From Paenibacillus alkaliterrae (GTDB lineage: Bacteria; Bacillota; Bacilli; Paenibacillales; Paenibacillaceae): a stretch of DNA of 64,000 bases. The notes beneath the pieces are model-generated. The model did no database searches, was not told the origin of the DNA, and saw only the letters and a list, made by a program, of their open reading frames with translations. The stretch spans positions 91,224 through 155,223 of the forward strand of contig NZ_JAKGAP010000011.1 of the NCBI RefSeq assembly GCF_021532375.1. The letters are read 5' to 3'. The translations under genes and the position numbers were made by a program. Shown one piece after another: positions 18,279 to 26,419 of the stretch (positions are counted from its first letter, which is position 1; every line of letters begins with the position of its first letter).

Positions 18279-18761
18279 CTACAGCCTCATCCCCATTCGG
18301 CTCTTATAACGGTTTATAAGCACCTGACAGTCGACGCTCATAATGCCGGGTAACGGATACAGCTTCTCTCTAAGAAAGAGCTCCATCTCCTGATTGTTGC
18401 GGAACAGCCCGTGCATATGCAATTTGCTTGGCCCCGTCATATGGTAAAGACTTGTAACAAAAGGTTCCGTGGATAGCTGGTCGGCAACGGCATGCAGGTG
18501 CTTCGGCTCGACCTCTACGTTAAAAAAAGCGGACACGCGAATGCCGATTTTTTCCGGATTAATGACGGCCGCAAACCGTTCGATCACGCCTGCATCCATC
18601 AAAGCGTTAATACGGGACTGGACGGCAACGCGGGATAAGCCGATTTCCTTGGCGAGGTCCGTATAAGAGATTCTGCCATTCAAATTAAGCTCCGCTATGA
18701 TTTTGCGGTCGATATCGTCAATCTCTATCGTGACGAGTTCTTCACCAGCTTTCGCTTGCAT
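18279..18761 (-). CDS. Lrp/AsnC-family transcriptional regulator
   Basis: 160-residue regulator. The N-terminal helix-turn-helix (about 12-60) reads [20 protein letters not shown], then [20 protein letters not shown]. The C-terminal ligand-sensing domain is about 80-150. Start ATG 18761, GGAG upstream. It heads the operon with the two chrA genes and is divergent from the gamma-glutamyltransferase gene; the roughly 220-base AT-rich space between (18762-18983) is the likely operator for both directions. Lrp-type proteins respond to amino acids or related metabolites, which fits the gamma-glutamyl and amidase genes opposite. Confidence 0.9.
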   Translation of the reverse strand: MQAKAGEELVTIEIDDIDRKIIAELNLNGRISYTDLAKEIGLSRVAVQSRINALMDAGVIERFAAVINPEKIGIRVSAFFNVEVEPKHLHAVADQLSTEPFVTSLYHMTGPSKLHMHGLFRNNQEMELFLREKLYPLPGIMSVDCQVLINRYKSRMGMRL

Positions 18762-18983
18762 TAGAAATCAACTCCATTCCATGTGGGAGAAAGTTCAAGT
18801 TGTATTGTAATATCTATTTTTAATTACCATATGTATAAATATAAACACTAATTCATTTGTTTTCAATATAATTCAGCAAAAATGATTGCATTTTAGTTGC
18901 CTATCAATCTAATGGATGGTATTTTTAAGACATGCCATATGTTAGTTCATCTATCATTTTATATTCATATAGGGGTGATCGCG

Positions 18984-20564
18984 GTGAATCAGTCCGTTAT
19001 CGGAACAAAAGCAATGGTCGTAAGCCCGCATTATTTAGCGACGGCGGCAGGCGCGCGCATTTTGGAGCAGGGCGGCAATGCGTTTGACGCGGCGGTCGCC
19101 GTCAGCGCCTGTCTGGCTGTCGTTTATCCTCATATGACGAGTCTCGGGGGAGACTCCTTCTGGCTTGGCTATCATCATTCGGAGGGCAAGGTGCGCGGCT
19201 ATAACGCCAGCGGGCGCTCCGGCTGCAAGGCGAATATCGGCGCTTATGCAGGCCTCGCTGCCATTCCGCATCGAGGCGTCGGCAGCATTGTGACCGTACC
19301 GGGCATGGTCGACGGCTGGGATGCGGTTCACCGCGAGTATGGGCGTCTAACCTGGGCGCAGGTGCTGGCGCCTGCCATCGATTATGCCGGGAATGGTTTT
19401 CCGATGTCGGAGGATCAGTACGCGAATACGGTGCATAATGAAGCGGTGCTGGCCCGCGCGCTCGAGACGGCGGACATTTATCTGCCTGGCGGCCAAGCGG
19501 TCAAGCCCGGCATCCGCTTCAAGCAGCCGGCGCTTGCGGGGACGCTGCGGCGGCTGGCCGAGCACGGGCGGGACGAATTTTACAAGGGAGAGACGGCGAA
19601 GGAAATCGTGAGCTTTCTGGGCCGCCATGACGGCTTGCTGACGGCTGACGATTTCGCGGATCATCGCGGCGATTGGGTAACGCCCGTCGAAGGCTCTTAC
19701 AGGGGTTATTCGCTGTATCAAATGCCTCCGAATTCGCAGGGCTTCTCCGGCATTATGGCGCTGCATATTTTGGAGCAGTTCAATCTGCGCGATATCGAGC
19801 ACGGCTCACATGATTATTACCAGCTTTGCGTGGAGGCGCTGAAGCTGAGCTTCCGTGACCGCAACAACTATTTATCCGATCCGGCGTTTACGAACGTGCC
19901 GCTCGAGCAGCTGCTGGATAAGGGCTATGCCGCCAAGCTGGCGGCTTCCATTGAGCTGAACCGCGCTTCGTCCGTGCAATCGGAGGCGCTCGGCAGCGAT
20001 ACGGCTTATGCGGCCGTCGTGGACGAGGAAGGGAATTCCGTCTCCTTCATTCAAAGCCTGTATTTTGAGTTCGGCTCGGGCGTAGTTGCCGGGAATACGG
20101 GCATCCTGCTTCAAAACCGGGGCTCCTTCTTCTCGCTTGACCCGAATCATGTCAACAGCTTGAAGCCGGCGAAGCGTACATTCCATACGTTGATGCCGGC
20201 GATGGCCTGCAGGGAAGGCAAGCCTGCCGTGCTCTACGGCACGCAGGGCGGCGAAGGGCAGCCGCAGACGCAAACGGCTATTTTCACACGGATGATCGAT
20301 TACGGCATGAATCCGCAGCAGGCGATTAACGAGCCGCGATGGGTATGGGGCCGCACATGGGGCGAGCCGACGCAGGAGTTGAAAATCGAGGGCAGAGTTT
20401 CCGATGAGGTACTGGCTTCGCTTGCTGCGGCGGGGCATCTCGTGCGGAAGGTGAAGGATTTTGACGGCATTATGGGGCATGCCCATGCAATACTGCGCGA
20501 CGAACAGGGCTTTCTGCAGGGCGGCTCGGATCCGCGCTGCGACGGCGCGGCAGTCGGCTGGTAG
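18984..20564 (+). CDS. ggt: gamma-glutamyltransferase family protein
   Basis: 526-residue Ntn-hydrolase of the gamma-glutamyltranspeptidase family, which cleaves itself into two subunits and hydrolyses or transfers gamma-glutamyl groups. GTG 18984 is selected because AGGGGTGA is upstream and the conserved domain begins just after it (VVSPHYLATAAGARILEQGG). The expected nucleophile is T340 in SDTAYAAVVD, followed by GNSVSFIQSLYFEFGSG and TLMPAMA. No signal peptide is present, so the protein appears cytoplasmic, unlike classical secreted Ggt. It is followed by an amidase gene, which suggests catabolism of an amide or gamma-glutamyl compound. Confidence 0.88.
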   Translation: MNQSVIGTKAMVVSPHYLATAAGARILEQGGNAFDAAVAVSACLAVVYPHMTSLGGDSFWLGYHHSEGKVRGYNASGRSGCKANIGAYAGLAAIPHRGVGSIVTVPGMVDGWDAVHREYGRLTWAQVLAPAIDYAGNGFPMSEDQYANTVHNEAVLARALETADIYLPGGQAVKPGIRFKQPALAGTLRRLAEHGRDEFYKGETAKEIVSFLGRHDGLLTADDFADHRGDWVTPVEGSYRGYSLYQMPPNSQGFSGIMALHILEQFNLRDIEHGSHDYYQLCVEALKLSFRDRNNYLSDPAFTNVPLEQLLDKGYAAKLAASIELNRASSVQSEALGSDTAYAAVVDEEGNSVSFIQSLYFEFGSGVVAGNTGILLQNRGSFFSLDPNHVNSLKPAKRTFHTLMPAMACREGKPAVLYGTQGGEGQPQTQTAIFTRMIDYGMNPQQAINEPRWVWGRTWGEPTQELKIEGRVSDEVLASLAAAGHLVRKVKDFDGIMGHAHAILRDEQGFLQGGSDPRCDGAAVGW

Positions 20565-20594
20565 CCCGAAATGTGCAGGAGGGGAACGGGGAAA

Positions 20595-21803
20595 ATGGAG
20601 CAGCGAGGGAAAGCTTACATGAATGAACATATCGTCCTTGAGCCGACGGGGAAAGGCCGCTTAAGCGGCAAAACGTTTGCGGTCAAGGATGTGTTTGATA
20701 TAGCCGGGCATACCTCATCGGCGGGCAACCCGGATTGGCTGCGGACGCATCGGCCTGCGAACGGCCATGCGGCCGTTATTGGCCGGCTGTTGGGCAGCGG
20801 AGCAAGGCTGGAGGGGACGACGATTACCGATGAGATGATGTACAGCGTTAACGGGGAAAATGCGCATTACGGAACGCCGGTAAATCCGAAGGCGCCGGGG
20901 CGCATTCCCGGCGGGTCCTCTAGCGGCTCGGCGTCCGTCGTAGCCGCCGGGCTGGCCGATTTCGCGATCGGCACCGATACGGGCGGCTCGGTTCGCGTGC
21001 CGGCTGCTTATTGCGGCATATACGGCATTCGTCCGACGCACGGGGCGGTGGATTCGGATGGATTGATCCCGCTTGCGCCCAGCTTCGATACCGTGGGCTG
21101 GATGGCGCGCGACGCGCAGACGATGCTGGAGGTAGGGCGCGTTCTGCTTGAGTCCCCTGCGGCGTGTTCAGGAGGAGCGTTCCAGCGGGTTTTATTCGCC
21201 GAAGACTTGTGGGCATTGCCGGACGAGCACTCGATGCAGGCGCTGCAAGGCTATGTTCCTATGCTGCGCTCCTTAGCAGAGAGCCATGAGCAAACGGTGC
21301 TTGCGCCCGAAGGGCTCCAGGCTTGGATGAACGCCTTCCGCCGCATGCAAGCCATCGAAATTTGGCGCGGGCATGGCGGGTGGGTGACACGCGAGCAGCC
21401 TTCCTTCGGTCCGGGCATCGCGGAGCGTTTTGCCTGGGCGGCTACGCTTAAACCGGAGGAGCATGGCGATGCTTTCGCCAAGCGTGAAGAGGTGCGGACG
21501 CTGCTTGAGCAGCTGCTTGGCAAGAATACCGTGCTTGTCGCTCCGACGGTTCCGGCGATTGCTCCCCTGCTTGGCTTATCGGGAGAGGAAGCCGAGCGGC
21601 GCCGGGCTCATACACTGCAGATGAGCTGCGCGGCCGGACTGGCCGGATTTCCGCAAATGACGGTTCCGGTTCCAGGGGAGCTGGGCTGTCCGATCGGATT
21701 ATCCTTTATTGCAGGACCCCACCAGGACCTCCGGCTGCTGGAGTGGGTAGCAGACCTTGCGGATGAACGAATACGGCGAATAAGCCTGGGAGGGAGCGTA
21801 TAA
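20595..21803 (+). CDS. amidase (amidase-signature family)
   Basis: 402-residue hydrolase that cleaves amide bonds by a Ser-cisSer-Lys triad. Catalytic Lys is K31 (FAVKDVFD), the cis-Ser lies in PGGSSSGS (about 107-112) and the nucleophile is S132 in GTDTGGSVRVPA. The start is ATG 20595, placed after AGGAGGGG; an upstream ATG at 20571 overlaps that site. It resembles short amidases such as AtzF/AMI1-like proteins. It lies 30 bases after the gamma-glutamyltransferase gene and is followed at once by a fumarylacetoacetase-type fragment, so the three probably belonged to one degradation operon. Confidence 0.9.
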   Translation: MEQRGKAYMNEHIVLEPTGKGRLSGKTFAVKDVFDIAGHTSSAGNPDWLRTHRPANGHAAVIGRLLGSGARLEGTTITDEMMYSVNGENAHYGTPVNPKAPGRIPGGSSSGSASVVAAGLADFAIGTDTGGSVRVPAAYCGIYGIRPTHGAVDSDGLIPLAPSFDTVGWMARDAQTMLEVGRVLLESPAACSGGAFQRVLFAEDLWALPDEHSMQALQGYVPMLRSLAESHEQTVLAPEGLQAWMNAFRRMQAIEIWRGHGGWVTREQPSFGPGIAERFAWAATLKPEEHGDAFAKREEVRTLLEQLLGKNTVLVAPTVPAIAPLLGLSGEEAERRRAHTLQMSCAAGLAGFPQMTVPVPGELGCPIGLSFIAGPHQDLRLLEWVADLADERIRRISLGGSV

Positions 21804-21805
21804 CG

Positions 21806-22087
21806 ATGAAACTAGGCCCGCAGTTTGTGACGAAGGATGAATTTCCCGATCCGTTGGCCATTCAAGTAGAAACCGCGATAAACGGCGAGGCTGCCCATCG
21901 GAACACCGTGTTCAATATGAGATTCCGTCCTTATTTTGCGGTTGCCTTTCATTCGCAGGTGATGACGCTGCTGCCAGGCGATATTATACTGACAGGCACC
22001 CCGGGGGCAGTCGTCATTCGAGACGGCGACATCGTGGAGTGCCGGATCGACGGCTTCGAGCCGCTCCTTAATCCGGTTCGGGATTAA
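21806..22087 (+). pseudogene. fumarylacetoacetase-family C-terminal fragment
   Basis: 93 residues that match only the C-terminal third of FAH-type hydrolases/isomerases: LGPQFVTKDEFPDP near the start, then SQVMTLLPGDIILTGTPGAV. Family members are usually 250-300 residues and carry metal-binding Glu/Asp residues in the missing N-terminal part; the expected ExE metal motif is absent. The segment between the two motifs also looks short. It begins 3 bases after the amidase stop with its own ATG, so a peptide could be made, but catalysis is unlikely. Confidence 0.7.
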
Positions 22088-22169
22088 GTGCGGAGGGCTC
22101 TCATGCTTAACATGCTTTAGCTTGTTAGTTCCGCCATTACTCCGCCGATAACTGTTCTGTAACATCAGC

Positions 22170-22198
22170 TTGCTGGTGGAAGCAAAACATGCTATAAA
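22170..22198 (+). promoter_or_regulatory. sigma-A-like promoter of the pirin gene
   Basis: TTGCTG (22170-22175), 17-base spacer, TATAAA (22193-22198), 36 bases before the start codon. Confidence 0.5.
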
Positions 22199-22233
22199 TA
22201 AGTAAGTTAATATACAGATTTATTGGAGGCGAG

Positions 22234-22935
22234 ATGATGATCAACGTTTTTCCAGCTGCAGAGCGGCATTCGGCGGATCTGGGCTGGCTGCGCAGCCAGC
22301 CCAGCTTCTCATTTGGCGAATATTATGACCCGAATCGAACAGGCTTCGGCGTGATGCGCGTCTGCAATGACGATTATTTGGCACCGGGACGCGGCTTCGG
22401 CGCTCATCCGCACAGCGATATGGAAATTGTATCAATCGTATTGAACGGAAAAATCCGGCATGAGGATAATTTAGGCAACTCCGTCGTTTCCTCGTTTGGC
22501 GAGGTGCAGCGCATGTCGGCTGGAAGCGGCGTGATTCATACCGAATTTAATGCGTCCGAGGACGAGGAGCTTCGCCTGCTGCAGCTTTGGTTCATGCCGG
22601 AGGAGCGCGGCGTGACCCCTTCCTACGAAGCAACCAAATACGATATCGAAAAGCTGCATAACGCGCTTCTGCCGGTCGTCTCGGATCAAGCGTCCGACCA
22701 GGTGGCATGGATCGGCCAAAACATGACGGTCTACTTGAGCAAGCTTGAGCAGGGGAAGCAGCTGTCGTATGTAGCGGCAGCGGATCGCAGGCTGTTTTTA
22801 TATATCATTGAAGGCCGGCTGAAGGCGCACGGAGAGACGCTGTCGGCAGGAGATACGGCGCAAATGGTGCAGGTAAGCGGATTGGAGCTGACGGCGGAGG
22901 AGCCGGCGTTTTTCATGCTGATTGATCTGCCGTAG
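22234..22935 (+). CDS. pirin family protein (bicupin)
   Basis: 233-residue cupin protein of the YhhW/pirin type. The N-terminal cupin carries the metal-binding residues HPHSDMEIVSIVLNGKIRHE, then QRMSAGSGVIHTE. A second, less conserved cupin fold forms the C-terminal half, as in the YhhW subgroup with quercetin 2,3-dioxygenase activity in vitro. The start is ATG 22234 (or 22237) after GGAGGCGAG. It appears monocistronic, between the promoter at 22170 and a palindromic repeat downstream. Its physiological role is uncertain. Confidence 0.9.
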   Translation: MMINVFPAAERHSADLGWLRSQPSFSFGEYYDPNRTGFGVMRVCNDDYLAPGRGFGAHPHSDMEIVSIVLNGKIRHEDNLGNSVVSSFGEVQRMSAGSGVIHTEFNASEDEELRLLQLWFMPEERGVTPSYEATKYDIEKLHNALLPVVSDQASDQVAWIGQNMTVYLSKLEQGKQLSYVAAADRRLFLYIIEGRLKAHGETLSAGDTAQMVQVSGLELTAEEPAFFMLIDLP

Positions 22936-23011
22936 GAGCGTCCTATGATGGATAAATCCAGTAACTTCGAGCTGGAAGCGCTGTATGAGCGCCCTATGAT
23001 GGACAAATCCA
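22936..23011. repeat. two copies of a 25-base palindromic repeat
   Basis: Unit 1 (22936-22960) and unit 2 (22987-23011) share GAGCG(T/C)CCTATGATGGA then (T/C)AAATCCA, at 51-base spacing. The core ATGGATAAATCCA is close to a perfect palindrome. Variant copies with the same TAACTTCG spacer occur at 36768-36836. Confidence 0.75.
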
Positions 23012-23037
23012 TCTTTTGAAGCAGGAGGGAGACCCTA

Positions 23038-23364
23038 ATGAAGCAAACATTTCTGGTGAAACACGCGGTAGGCGGACGGATGTTTATTGACTCGAACAAG
23101 CAGGAGTTAAAGTATACGTTTGCTCCGCAAGGAGAGGGCTGGCTTTTTATGGTCGATGTGCCGTGGAGCGAGGCGATTGAGGAGCTGCTGGCGCGCAAGA
23201 ATGAGCTCAACGTGTTTGTTTTCCAAGAGTTCGACGACCGGCCTACGCTCAAAACCTGGTATTACGTGAAGGACGGTCCCGTTGAATACAGCGCCGATCA
23301 GAGCCGGTTGACGATTGTCGCCGATTCCCGCATCGAATATTACCCGCATCTATACTCCACCTAG
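23038..23364 (+). CDS. conserved-looking hypothetical protein, 108 residues
   Basis: Short cytoplasmic protein, start ATG 23038 with GCAGGAGGGAG upstream, so translation is likely. It is rich in beta-forming residues (MFIDSNKQELKYTFAPQGEG; KTWYYVKDGPVEYSADQSRL) with no signal peptide, membrane helix or cysteine. It ends at a strong terminator shared with the small convergent gene on the other strand. I do not recognise a family; the composition suggests a small compact beta-sheet domain. Confidence 0.65.
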   Translation: MKQTFLVKHAVGGRMFIDSNKQELKYTFAPQGEGWLFMVDVPWSEAIEELLARKNELNVFVFQEFDDRPTLKTWYYVKDGPVEYSADQSRLTIVADSRIEYYPHLYST

Positions 23365-23383
23365 CTTGAATAAAGCACGCACC

Positions 23384-23427
23384 AAGCAGCGCCCGGAAGT
23401 TCTATCTTCCGGACGCTGCTTTTTTTT
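23384..23427 (+). terminator. intrinsic terminator
   Basis: AAGCAGCG..CCGGAAG pairs with CTTCCGG..CGCTGCTT, followed by a run of eight T. Confidence 0.92.
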
Positions 23428-23446
23428 GTCACTGCCGGCTACCCGG

Positions 23447-23578
23447 CTACTTATTGGTGCTGTGCTGCTTATTGGACATCCGCTCGGCCGGATTGCCGTT
23501 GCCGCTGCGTCTTTTGTTCAGCTCGGCATTATGCTGGATGTTCTTGATCTTTTGAACAAACTGGCTTGTGCTTTCCAA
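23447..23578 (-). CDS. small basic hypothetical protein, 43 residues
   Basis: Begins with TTG at 23578, nine bases after a strong AGGAGG on the minus strand, and ends with TAG at 23447. The product is hydrophilic and basic, rich in Asn, Lys, Gln and Ser (ESTSQFVQKIKNIQHNAELN at the start, SNKQHSTNK at the end), with no membrane segment. The composition resembles small acid-soluble spore-type or nucleic-acid-binding small proteins, but no family is recognised. The strong ribosome binding site is the main support, and the convergent terminator could serve both genes. Confidence 0.5.
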   Translation of the reverse strand: MESTSQFVQKIKNIQHNAELNKRRSGNGNPAERMSNKQHSTNK

Positions 23579-23811
23579 GTTGACCCTCCTCCTTCCGATT
23601 GGCTTGCTGCATCCCCTGCTTATTTAGAATATCCAACTATTCAAAAATCAGGCGTTCCAGTGACAAATTTGTGAAAAATGGGCATTGTCTAAAGAGCTTG
23701 TTAACCCTTAAGATAAATTATGCGCCATAGGTATTACATATTGATCGAGCAGCAGACTCAATTACCTATTTTCGAAAGGGTAATCTTGAATTGGCGGGCA
23801 TAGAATGATCT

Positions 23812-24003
23812 TTGGCATTGACCGTCCGCAAAATCGTCAAAACGATCATCGAGCAAAGCTTTTTGAAGTTGCAGCTTTCCGAAATAAAGTACAAGCTTCA
23901 GGCTGCGCAAATGACGGACCTCCAGTCACTAATAAATCCTCATTTTTTGTTTAATGCGATTGAAACGCTTAGCCTATGGGGATCACTTTGGTATTCGGAT
24001 TAG
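23812..24003 (+). pseudogene. fragment of a YesM-type sensor kinase
   Basis: About 60 residues hold the linker and phosphoacceptor box of a YesM-type kinase (LQAAQMTDLQSLINPHFLFN, then AIETLSLWG). The sensor, membrane and ATPase parts are missing on both sides and no ribosome binding site is apparent. It runs into the leader of the next gene. A plain decay remnant, probably once beside another sugar locus. Confidence 0.75.
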
Positions 24004-24026
24004 AAGCAAGAGGGGAGCGGAAGAAC

Positions 24027-24674
24027 ATGATCAGATTAATCGCGCGGGCACAGTTTAAAGAGGGCTGCGAGGGGCAGGGTGCTGAAGCGGCGAAGCTGGA
24101 GGAGGCCGTCCGGCGGCTTATCGGTCAAGGCGAACTGATGACGGTCGGCTGCTTCAAATGGGAGCGGAATGTGTTTCTGTACGTTGAATGCGTGCACCGG
24201 CTGCTGGAGCCGGAGGAGCTGCTGCCGGGCATGGCGCTTTATCTGGAGGATTGGCCGGGACATGCGGATAAGCGGAAGTGGATTCCGATGATTGACGTGT
24301 TTCATTTTAACGAACCGGCTGGCTTCGGGCATTGGCTGCGGAAGGATCCGGTCGAGCGCCGTGTGGGCAGGGTCGCGCATTTGAAGCCGGAGATGGCGGC
24401 CAGCTATATTTATTATCACTATCAGCTGCAGGAGGAGCAGGCGTTTCACGGCCCCAAATACGAAATCATCGCCATGCACGAAAATTTGCTGTTCGGCTAT
24501 CAGGAGTTTCCTGCCGTCGTCGAGCAGCCGGTAATTGCCGGAAAGCTGCGCACGAAGGGCACGCCGGAGAACTGGAGCGATTCCCGGATGGATTTGCATT
24601 TCCAGCCTTGGCCGGACGGGCATCTCTATTTTAAACCGGTGGAGCAGCTGTTCGCTTACTATTGCGGCGAGTAA
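24027..24674 (+). CDS. hypothetical protein, 215 residues
   Basis: Start ATG 24027, with AGAGGGGAGCGG upstream; a longer frame would run into the kinase remnant. The protein is cytoplasmic and has two similar-looking halves. The first has FKWERNVFLYVECV, the second SYIYYHYQLQEEQAFHGPKY and HENLLFGYQEF, and it ends HFQPWPDGHLYFKPVEQLFA. The second half faintly recalls ferredoxin-like dimeric barrels of the rhamnose-mutarotase kind, with conserved His/Tyr, but this is a guess from pattern only. It lies in a sugar-rich chromosome. No family is firmly recognised. Confidence 0.7.
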   Translation: MIRLIARAQFKEGCEGQGAEAAKLEEAVRRLIGQGELMTVGCFKWERNVFLYVECVHRLLEPEELLPGMALYLEDWPGHADKRKWIPMIDVFHFNEPAGFGHWLRKDPVERRVGRVAHLKPEMAASYIYYHYQLQEEQAFHGPKYEIIAMHENLLFGYQEFPAVVEQPVIAGKLRTKGTPENWSDSRMDLHFQPWPDGHLYFKPVEQLFAYYCGE

Positions 24675-24703
24675 AAAAGGGCGCTCATTGCATAGGCTGA
24701 AAT

Positions 24704-24733
24704 TTGCCTTTACTAGGTGAAACATGGTACAAT
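24704..24733 (+). promoter_or_regulatory. sigma-A-like promoter upstream of ydjO
   Basis: TTGCCT (24704-24709), 18-base spacer, TACAAT (24728-24733). It lies upstream of the leader hairpin at 24791, so the ydjO transcript would start with about 110 bases of untranslated leader. Confidence 0.55.
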
Positions 24734-24790
24734 AAAGTCAATTGCAAGTTTGAAACTCATCGTCACATTTCACAGCTGTTCATAAATGAT

Positions 24791-24832
24791 AACTGCCCCT
24801 AACTCATAAGTTCGAGGCAGTTTTTCCTTTTT
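24791..24832 (+). terminator. terminator-like hairpin in the ydjO leader
   Basis: AACTGCC (24791-24797) pairs with GGCAGTT (24816-24822), with partly paired inner bases (AACT/AGTT), followed by a T-rich tract to 24832. It ends about 10 bases before the ydjO ribosome binding site and downstream of the only visible promoter, so it could act as an attenuator. Confidence 0.6.
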
Positions 24833-24850
24833 AAGCGAAGGAGGCTGACC

Positions 24851-25081
24851 ATGTACAATCGTAAAAAACCGCTAGAAGAAATTCCGGAAGAGAACACGAA
24901 AGTTTGGACATGTGAGACGGAGGGCTGCAACAGCTGGATGCGGGATAACTTTGCGTTTGACCACGTTCCAACCTGTTTGATGTGCAATTCCCCTATGGTC
25001 AGCGGCGAGAAGATGCTGCCTATGCTGTCCAACTCCAATGGCGACATGAAAGCTCTGAAGAAGGGCACGCCGATCCTGTAG
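24851..25081 (+). CDS. ydjO: YdjO-type cold-inducible protein
   Basis: 76-residue cytoplasmic protein matching the YdjO cold-inducible family. It has two Cys pairs arranged like a small zinc ribbon (VWTCETEGCNSWMRDNFAF; PTCLMCNSPMVSGEKML), and the C-terminal tail is rich in Asn and Lys. AAGGAGG precedes ATG 24851. It is monocistronic, with a long leader carrying a terminator-like hairpin and a strong terminator afterwards. The family is induced on cold shock in Bacillus; its biochemical role is not established. Confidence 0.88.
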   Translation: MYNRKKPLEEIPEENTKVWTCETEGCNSWMRDNFAFDHVPTCLMCNSPMVSGEKMLPMLSNSNGDMKALKKGTPIL

Positions 25082-25099
25082 GCGTTCCTTTACGCAAGG

Positions 25100-25154
25100 A
25101 AAAGCCGAGATTCGTACGAATGGCCATGCCGTTCGCACAGATCTCGGCTTTTTT
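25100..25154 (+). terminator. intrinsic terminator after ydjO
   Basis: AAAAGCCGAGAT (25100-25111) pairs with ATCTCGGCTTTT (25141-25152), ending in a T-run; the apical part can pair further. Confidence 0.92.
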
Positions 25155-25299
25155 ATGCGCCGCTCGGTCAGCGCCATCTTCGCAGCAAGGAGTGGATGGC
25201 ATAAATCGGAGAGCCTGTAAATAAAATGGATAGTGCTGGAAGCGTCTGCATTTCAATCTGATGTGTTTATAAGCTCAGGCGAGGCAGGAGGGGCATAAG

Positions 25300-26328
25300 G
25301 TGACCAAATGGATGAATTACGGACTATCGGCTATTTATTTGCTGCTTGTATTCGCCTTTATCGGATTAGAGGTTGTGCCCGCTGAGCAATGGGAGAAGAT
25401 ATGGACGAAGGAGCGGGTTGAGCTCATCGAAACGGCGATCATATGGAGCACCGCCTTGCTTGGCGCCTTGCTGGCGGTATTCATTATTATCGGTCAGCAA
25501 ACGAATCGCAGCCGTGCAAGCGCAGATTGGACGGAGGCGCTGGAGGATAAGAGCGCGGGCCGGAACGGGATCAAGCTCGCGAACGGCCATGCGCAGCATA
25601 TCGGGGCCCGCGAGGAGCAGCAGGATGCTTTCTGCTTCTCGGCGGTAGACGATTCCGAGGCTATTGATCGTTACGGCGTGCTGGCCGTCCTGGCCGACGG
25701 CATGGGCGGCTTCGCGATGGGGCGTGAAGCAAGCCGCCTTGCCGTCCAGACGCAGCTTCTCGAATATACGGCGAAATCGGCGGAGGAGCCTGTTCCGGCA
25801 GCACTGGAGCGGGCGCTGCATCAAGCGAACAAAGAGGTATATGAACTGGCGAAGCGCCATGAGCTGGAATGGAGCGTGGGAACGACTCTTATAGCGGCCG
25901 TCATTCGACAGGATCAGCTTTATTGGATATCCGCGGGGGACAGCCGCATTTATTTGTACAGGGGAGGCGTTCTCATTCCGCTGACAAGAGACCATGTTTA
26001 TGCGAACCGGCTATATGAGCGCGTCAAGGCCGGAGAGCTGACTATGGAGGAAGCGGAGTCCCATCCGGAACGCCACCTGCTGACCAGCTACCTTGGCATA
26101 CCGCAGCTGGTCGAGATCGATGCGAATCAAACCCCTTTCCGCTTGCATCCGGGAGATTGGATACTGCTGTGCAGCGATGGGCTGTACGACGAATTGTCGG
26201 AGCCTTTGCTGGAGGAAGCCGTTCACTTATCGCCGCAACATGCCGCGGAGTATATTATGCGGCATGTTCTCGCGCTGCAGAAGCGTTATCAGGATAACGC
26301 GACCATTATGATATTTGCTTGCACCTAG
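25300..26328 (+). CDS. PP2C-family protein phosphatase with N-terminal membrane anchor
   Basis: 342 residues, GTG start at 25300 after AGGAGGGG. Two hydrophobic segments (about 5-25 and 46-66) precede a PP2C domain, so the enzyme is tethered to the membrane, unlike the soluble PrpC/Stp phosphatases. The metal-binding motifs are all visible: NGHAQHIGAREEQQDAF, VLADGMGGFAMG, SVGTTLIAAVI, WISAGDSRIYLYRGG, LLCSDGLYDEL and DNATIMIF. It should remove phosphate from Ser/Thr residues with Mn/Mg. No Ser/Thr kinase gene is adjacent, so its partner lies elsewhere. An acidic protein gene follows. Confidence 0.9.
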   Translation: MTKWMNYGLSAIYLLLVFAFIGLEVVPAEQWEKIWTKERVELIETAIIWSTALLGALLAVFIIIGQQTNRSRASADWTEALEDKSAGRNGIKLANGHAQHIGAREEQQDAFCFSAVDDSEAIDRYGVLAVLADGMGGFAMGREASRLAVQTQLLEYTAKSAEEPVPAALERALHQANKEVYELAKRHELEWSVGTTLIAAVIRQDQLYWISAGDSRIYLYRGGVLIPLTRDHVYANRLYERVKAGELTMEEAESHPERHLLTSYLGIPQLVEIDANQTPFRLHPGDWILLCSDGLYDELSEPLLEEAVHLSPQHAAEYIMRHVLALQKRYQDNATIMIFACT

Positions 26329-26419
26329 CGATAGATTGGCAGAGAAAACCGCATATTTTGGTTAGAACAGCCATGGAAATGGGTATTATAGGTTAGATAC
26401 TATCAAGGAGGCAATGACC

